Shown one piece after another: positions 58,632 to 64,000 of a stretch of 64,000 nt of DNA. Position 1 is the first letter of the stretch. Each line of letters begins with the position of its first letter. Made by a program: the position numbers and the translations under genes. The stretch comes from Halisarca cf. caerulea (taxonomy: Eukaryota; Porifera; Demospongiae; Chondrillida; Halisarcidae): positions 945,001 to 1,009,000 of the forward strand of contig CAUJGJ010000368.1 in assembly GCA_963170055.1 (NCBI GenBank), given 5' to 3'. The notes beneath the pieces were generated by a model. It had not been told where the DNA came from, made no database searches, and saw only the letters and a list, made by a program, of their open reading frames with translations.

Positions 58632-59930
58632 ATGTCGAAGAGAAAGAGTACCGAGACACAGAACGGGTACCACCACGGTGGCGAGGGAGTAGATTTGAAG
58701 TCGAAGAAAGCTTCTTATGACAAGAACGACCTTTCTGAGGCTCAACTACGCTCTCTACCCGATCCGGAGCCCTCTCCTCCAAAAAGCGGATGGAAAATAC
58801 ACGTGTCACGACCATTCGTACCAGAGAAAGCTGAGCAAAAAGTTGTTGACAACATTCGAAAGGGCCTCATTTCATCTGCCACTGAGCCAGTTAGAGAATT
58901 TGAAAGAGAACTGAAGAAGATTTACAAAGCTGGTTGGGCTAAAGGATGTAGTAACGGGTATTCTGCTCTTGTTCTAGCTTTAAAAAACGCCCGAATTGGA
59001 CCAGGAGACGAAGTTATCATCCCTTCTCTGACTATGGCTGCCGTGGTAACGTCCGTGAGAGATGTGGGCGCCAAACCCGTATTTGTAGACTGCGAAAGGC
59101 AGGAAGACAGAACACTCTTTCTCAATCCTTCGGTTGACCAGTACCGCTTGGCCCTCACCGAACGAACGAAAGCCATTATTGTAACCCATACCTACGGCGT
59201 TCCAGTTGACTGCCTCGCTTTACAGTCTCTCTGTCGGGAAAAGAACATTACTTTCATTGAAGACATTGCAGAAGCAATTGGGACACAATATATGAGCAAG
59301 TATGTGGGTACATTCGGTCACTATGCGACTGCAAGCCTCTATGCCAATAAATCCATCACTGCTGGAGATGGCGGGTTTATTCTTTCTGCTGAGGGCACGG
59401 AAGAAGGGAAGAAGCTAGTTGATGCTCACACCAATCATGGATTCACACCAGGACACCATTTCGTACACTGGGAGTTTTCTGGAAACTACAAAATGAGTGG
59501 TCTAGCAGCTGCATTTGTCACACCAGCAGTTGAAAAGATTCCTGTCGTGATGGAAGACAGACAGAGAATTGCAACCGAGTATCGCAGACATCTAACTGGT
59601 GTTCCCGGCTTGACTGCAATGGAGGTAAATCCTTATGGTCCTGATTGCCCATGGGTGTTTGGAGTCACTGTGGAATCAAAGGCCATCCGCACCACAGTAC
59701 GTCACAAGATGGCCACCGACGGTATTGAAACACGAGACTACTTCTTCCCACTTCATCTCCAGCCATGCGTTGTGGGTGAGTTTGGAGAGCAGCCCACACT
59801 GCCAAATGCAGAGGAGCTAGGAAGGACGGGATTCTATCTTCCAACATTTTATGGTCTTACTAACACAGACATTACCTATATCAGCTCCAGTTTAAAGGGG
59901 GCTCTGGTTTCAGCGAAACAGTCCCCATAG
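58632..59930 (+). CDS. DegT/StrS-family sugar aminotransferase, copy 4
   Basis: An intronless 432-residue ORF from the ATG at 58632; the first of the two ATGs in copy 1 is ATA here, so the second ATG is the conserved start. It is the most diverged copy, with changes concentrated in the first 110 residues (SKRKST, LRSLPDPEPSPPKSGW, VSRPFVPEK, ERELKKIYKAGWAKG). The catalytic core, including SLYANKSITAGDGGF and IEDIAEAIG, is unchanged. The C-terminus is SAKQSP. Concentrated N-terminal divergence with a uniform core suggests gene conversion of the 3' part by other copies. Confidence 0.9.
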   Translation: MSKRKSTETQNGYHHGGEGVDLKSKKASYDKNDLSEAQLRSLPDPEPSPPKSGWKIHVSRPFVPEKAEQKVVDNIRKGLISSATEPVREFERELKKIYKAGWAKGCSNGYSALVLALKNARIGPGDEVIIPSLTMAAVVTSVRDVGAKPVFVDCERQEDRTLFLNPSVDQYRLALTERTKAIIVTHTYGVPVDCLALQSLCREKNITFIEDIAEAIGTQYMSKYVGTFGHYATASLYANKSITAGDGGFILSAEGTEEGKKLVDAHTNHGFTPGHHFVHWEFSGNYKMSGLAAAFVTPAVEKIPVVMEDRQRIATEYRRHLTGVPGLTAMEVNPYGPDCPWVFGVTVESKAIRTTVRHKMATDGIETRDYFFPLHLQPCVVGEFGEQPTLPNAEELGRTGFYLPTFYGLTNTDITYISSSLKGALVSAKQSP

Positions 59931-60192
59931 TACGTACCATCAACACCCATGCAGCATGCACAGCTACGACAATATACACTTATTAATATTATTATAATAA
60001 TAAGTAGAATGCCACATTTTATACCCCTTTTTGTATTACATTTTGTGCATGGAATGTTAATAATATACTTTATGTAAAACTATTTTAATAATATAATAAT
60101 AGATGTACATCATAATTATTTTATATACCACTATACTCAGTGTTCTCCCTAAAAATTTTATATGGCATATTGACACATTCAACACACATATA

Positions 60193-60619
60193 CAGTAGAA
60201 CCTCACAAATACGACCACCCTTGGGACCGTTGTAAGTGGTCTTAATTTTGAGGTGGTCTTATTTCTGAAAGTACTGCCCAGAATAGCATGGCACATCCGC
60301 AAGTCATTCCGTAGACACAGGATGCACATAAGGCAATAAAACTGTAGAACACAACTTATTGTTACTCCATTACGATGTTAAAAAAGTGAACCCAAGTTTA
60401 CCATCTCTTTATACTGATGGGGTCATTTCAGAGCCTAATGTCCACAGAAATTACAGCAGTATCCACAAATAAGTGGTCTTAATTGTGAGGTTTTGACATC
60501 CAGAAGACAAAATGTGGTCTTTATTCTGAAACTAATTTCCATGTAAAACTATAGGAGAAATTTCGGACTGCAACAAAGTGGTCTTAATTCTGAGGTGGTC
60601 TTATTGCGAGGTTCTACTG
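60193..60619. mobile_element. TA-flanked MITE inserted only in unit 4
   Basis: The ends are CAGTAGAACCTCACAAATAC and TTGCGAGGTTCTACTG, with TA at 60191-60192 and 60620-60621. Several 'gtggtcttaattctgaggtg'-like blocks are inside. The matching place in units 1-3 reads straight through, giving an empty site. Confidence 0.9.
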
Positions 60620-60621
60620 TA

Positions 60622-61534
60622 TGTACGTGTATACACATACATATGTGCATACATCAGTACTGGAGGATAGTATGTGTGCACAATGGAATATATAATTTCC
60701 CCAGTGAACACCCTCCTTACCTCGTGCATGTTTTTTTCTTAATCTTCCCATGTCATTGTTCACACAATACACATATGCAATGTACCTTCCCCCAGGCTGC
60801 ACCAAATTATGGTGTTACAATCCTTCGATCAGTCACTAACCGTAGCTGTAAAGTCGAAATACCACCACCACTACTACTAGTAAGGGTGTATAAAAACCAT
60901 TTAAAAATGGTAAAAGGATGTAGGATTGACGTAGGACTATGCAAAAAGGATCCTCCAAAACCCATGGAACAAGAGTAATCTGCGAAAGCGGTGCAGGGCT
61001 ATAGGTGGGCAAAGGGCAAGACAGGCATAGGGCTAGACGAGCACTGTGCAAATTCCTACATCCCGCATGTTTAGCACATTGTATTATGGTATATATGTGC
61101 TGCGGGGAAATACCACCACCACTACTACTAGTATTATGTTGTGTGGTGTATGTTGATCTAGGCTACAATATACGCTACACTTGTGATGTTGATTTCATTA
61201 CAACTATTAATATGAGATATATGCTTGAACATTTTGTTTGCATTATTGTTGGAGACTATAAATAGTGATTAGAATGTTGCTTGCTAGACTATAAGGGAAC
61301 ACAGCAGTGCTAGGGATGATGCAAAAACAAAATGGCAGAATATGGGCATTCGAGCATACATGTGGCACTGAATACGTACAGTACATATGTACAGCATCCT
61401 ACATAGCGTTGCTCTGAGCCCAGGATGCATATTATTGAGATCCCCCAGGTATATAAGGGCTGAAGGGACTGGAGGGGGATAGTCTGTGTTACATCAGACC
61501 AAGTACACGTTACAGCTGCAGTACAGACTATAAA
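60622..61534. other. Unique right flank of the tandem array, no gene recognised
   Basis: Homology with the other units ends at 'catacatcagt' (about 60657), where units 1-3 pass into (GT)n. Beyond it a 24-bp sequence containing 'ataccaccaccactactact' occurs twice, at about 60859 and 61109. No exon is seen. Confidence 0.5.
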
Positions 61535-61739
61535 CAGCTGAGACCTCACTTGTCCGTACTTCAGACATCCATGCAGTCCGATCCCTGGCCCTCCTCCATA
61601 TACTTTGTACAGAAACAAACATATTATGCGATATACTCCTACTGTACACTATACTACTGCTCCCTCATTTATCCAGTTCCCTCACTTTATCCGCAATATT
61701 TATCCACAACGGATGTGTGCGGTAACTGAAGTCTGACTG
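61535..61739. mobile_element. MITE related to 29797-29980
   Basis: It shares 'ctactgtacactatactact' and 'tttatccagttccctcactt' with the element in CCT8 intron 15 and ends in AGTCTGACTG followed by TA. The left end is degraded. Confidence 0.7.
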
Positions 61740-62034
61740 TATATGTGTGACATATATCCGTGTGTATAAAAACCACCACACGCATTGCTGCTGTCATCCA
61801 TTCATGCGGAGTACTGCTGCGCTCTATAATGAATTTAACTTATGTACGTATGTGTACATGTATTTGTGAATACATGCACACAAACAATCCCGTGTTTGTA
61901 CACGACCAACACACACATGGATGTATCCTGAACATTTCTTCTAAAATGATACCTAAGAAGTAGAGAAGAGTAAGGTTGTAAAGTTAGAGAGTGAGAGACA
62001 ATTAAATGCTGAATCCTATGGTCTTAAAACGTTA

Positions 62035-62789
62035 TCAGTTTTCTTTCTTTGCAGCCAAATCCAAAGCTCTTGTTCTCTCGAGAAATGTTGGGTGGGAGTG
62101 GTTAAAGGCGGAGTAAAGTGGATCGGCGATGGGGAAGCCGAGATTGTCCTTGTAGAGTTTGGTGAGCGCAGACTGTAGAAAACTCCCTCTGCCCAGCTCC
62201 TGGGCAAACGCATCAGCTTGGTACTCAAACCTCCTTGTCATCTGAATCATCAGAAACCCGACAACCTATACAAAGAGAGATGGGTAAGTTTGAAACACAT
62301 GCAGGAAAAGATGATGAAGAAAGGAAAATCTGCTCGCTGTCACAAATCCAAAGCAATAATGTAATACTCATGGTACATTCATTTCAGAGTACAGTGGAAC
62401 CTCTCTAATCTGACACTCAATGGGGCTTGAAAAAGTGTCAGATTAGGAGGTTGTCAGATTACGGAGTGTCTCTTAGCATATACTTCAGTATGGTGACTGT
62501 CCATCATAAGATGGTCGGATTAGAGAGAATGTCGGATTATAGAGGTGTTGGATTAGAGAGGTTTTACTGTGTACCATTTTAATACTTCAAAAATAATACG
62601 CCAGTGAAGCCTCTATAATCCGACCATCATATGAGATAATCGCCATATTAAACACTATGGAAAGAATCACTCCATAATCCGACAACCTCTTAATTAGACA
62701 TTTCTCTTAAGCCCCTTTGAGTGTCAGATTGGAGATCTTTCACTGTAATCATTGGCGAATAGATGTGTACTTGACACTGTATACTACAG

Positions 62790-62862
<73 letters not shown>

Positions 62863-62896
62863 GCACACACAAGCACACACACAAACACACACATAC

Positions 62897-62946
<50 letters not shown>

Positions 62947-64000
62947 GCACACACACACACACACACACAAACACACACATACACACACACACACACAGAA
63001 ACACACACACACACACGCACGCACACACACACACACGCACGCACGCACACACACACAAAAGGAGGCTCACAGTATGGAAGGGAGTAAACAAAAGTTGAAA
63101 AACGATGATCAAACCAATAATCATCGGTTGTGAATCTTTGAAGCCAAAACTGGTGTAAATGTCTTGCTGTTTGAAGAAGAAGCTGAACACATAGAGACTT
63201 AACAGAATATGTAGCTGTGGGGAAGAGAAAAAACAACATGACTGACACAAGGATAAAAGAAGACTGAACAAGAACAAATGAATCAAAAACAGGACAAAAT
63301 TGATTACACAGAAAGCAATAAAATGCTACAAATAAAAATAGTAACACAATATGGCCAACACTCTGGGCTATACCACACACACAGCCACACAACGCTGTAC
63401 CACACACACAATCACTGCAGGCTGTACCTGGTCTAGCCGCTAGCCACGTACTTCTCCCCGCCCGGAGAAGCACGGGGCTAGCTGCTAGACTAGGCGGTAC
63501 CACACAACCACCCCCTACCTGCATGACGATCAGGTTCTTGACAACATGACTGTACTTCCAGTGTCCCAGCTCGTGGGCCAACACAGCCAGCACTTCCTCT
63601 TGATTACATCCCTTGGGGGGGGGAGGGGGGTTGAGTAATTAAAAAATGACAACTGATCTGCAAACACTAGTCAGGGACAAAAGGAGCCATACATAATACT
63701 GTCCATGTGTAGTACAATAGAGGACATTGTTCACCGGGAGCAAACCAACCAAACTCTTACATACAATGGGTAAGTCATAGCGTAGACATTGCTTAACCAG
63801 GTCTCACTTTCTTTTCATTCGGCTGAGAAGGTTTGTCATCTTCTTTGGTTTCTTTGTCTTTGTCAACCTCACTGGCTTCGAACGGCTTACCCTCATCACC
63901 TTCAGCATCTTCTACTGGTTGAGGTAATTTCTGGGCCTTTCGGTTCTTCCTGAGCTTGTCCACCTCCGGAACAAGGCCTACTTCAAGCAGAGTGTCGAAC
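62035..64000 (-). CDS. ZMPSTE24: CAAX prenyl protease, STE24/ZMPSTE24 type (C-terminal exons, partial)
   Basis: Four exons on the minus strand, from >64000 to 63808, 63611-63519, 63214-63071 and 62265-62035 (stop TGA), join in frame. The upstream part lies outside the window. The zinc-protease motif HELGH is in [17 protein letters not shown] (third exon from the end). The next exon gives [20 protein letters not shown], a membrane span. The last exon gives [15 protein letters not shown], with the glutamate that completes the zinc site in this family, and [33 protein letters not shown]. This matches the C-terminal half of ZMPSTE24 closely. A charged Lys/Glu/Asp-rich loop precedes HELGH, as in human. 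The enzyme sits in the ER and inner nuclear membrane and cleaves prenylated CAAX proteins such as prelamin A or yeast a-factor. Confidence 0.95.
62392..62569. mobile_element. TA-flanked MITE in ZMPSTE24 last intron
   Basis: The ends are CAGTGGAACCTCTCTAATCT and GGATTAGAGAGGTTTTACTG, with TA on the left. Internal blocks repeat 'tgtcggattatagaggtgtt'-like sequence. Confidence 0.8.
62602..62745. mobile_element. MITE of the same family
   Basis: The left end is CAGTGAAGCCTCTATAATCC and the right end GATTGGAGATCTTTCACTG, 33 bp from the preceding copy. Confidence 0.75.
62791..63060. repeat. (CA)n compound microsatellite
   Basis: CA repeats with AAGCACAC, AAACACAC and CGCACGCA variants, ending 10 bp from the donor of the exon at 63071-63214. 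Confidence 0.95.
63431..63490. repeat. Hairpin-forming inverted repeat in a ZMPSTE24 intron
   Basis: The arms GTCTAGCCGCTAGCC and GGCTAGCTGCTAGAC flank a second pair, CTTCTCC/GGAGAAG. Almost 60 bp can fold back on itself. Confidence 0.7.

Noticed and set aside
60595..60978. A 127-codon plus-strand frame right of the array
   Set aside because: No domain, low-complexity origin partly in the MITE end, no splice or promoter support.

Overview
This is a stretch of animal nuclear genome. It carries intron-rich genes with GT-AG introns, metazoan gene families (Headcase, CCT-theta, a ZMPSTE24-type protease, a TAB2/3-like protein), very frequent (GT)n/(CA)n microsatellites, many short inverted-repeat transposons, a tRNA-derived SINE and a LINE remnant. 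The compact layout and the LINE tail type suggest a marine invertebrate, possibly a sponge. That assignment is inference; the sequence alone does not prove it.

Layout from left to right: a TAB2/3-like gene, C-terminal exons, + (1.5-4.4 kb); a transposon-rich gap with a SINE, a hAT-like MITE, a broken LINE and TA-flanked MITEs (4.6-8.2 kb); a membrane-anchored O-methyltransferase, - (8.7-11.4 kb), whose start codon is only 17 bp from that of a divergent coiled-coil/CAP-Gly gene, + (11.4-18.3 kb); a second repeat gap; Headcase, - (20.8-22.1 kb), divergent from a complete 19-exon CCT8, + (22.6-31.9 kb).

The right half (about 29.6-60.7 kb) is a tandem array of four 7-8 kb units. Each unit has a divergent pair of intronless genes. 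One is a large multidomain glycosyltransferase-like protein (763 or 762 aa, -). The other is a DegT/DnrJ/EryC1/StrS-type PLP sugar aminotransferase (427-432 aa, +). They share a 500-600 bp intergenic promoter with a TATA box and a perfect NF-kB-type site in all four copies. Units 2-4 begin with a broken copy of the 3' end of CCT8, so the duplicated block ran from CCT8 intron 15 to a point just beyond the aminotransferase gene. All eight cassette ORFs are open. The cassette looks bacterial or viral in type (amino-sugar synthesis plus transfer) and sits among intron-rich animal genes, so it is the best candidate here for a horizontally acquired and amplified system.

The window ends with a repeat-rich spacer and the last four coding exons of a ZMPSTE24/STE24 CAAX protease (-), which runs off the right edge. 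Exon models were built by hand from splice signals and protein resemblance. Every complete model is in frame from start to stop.
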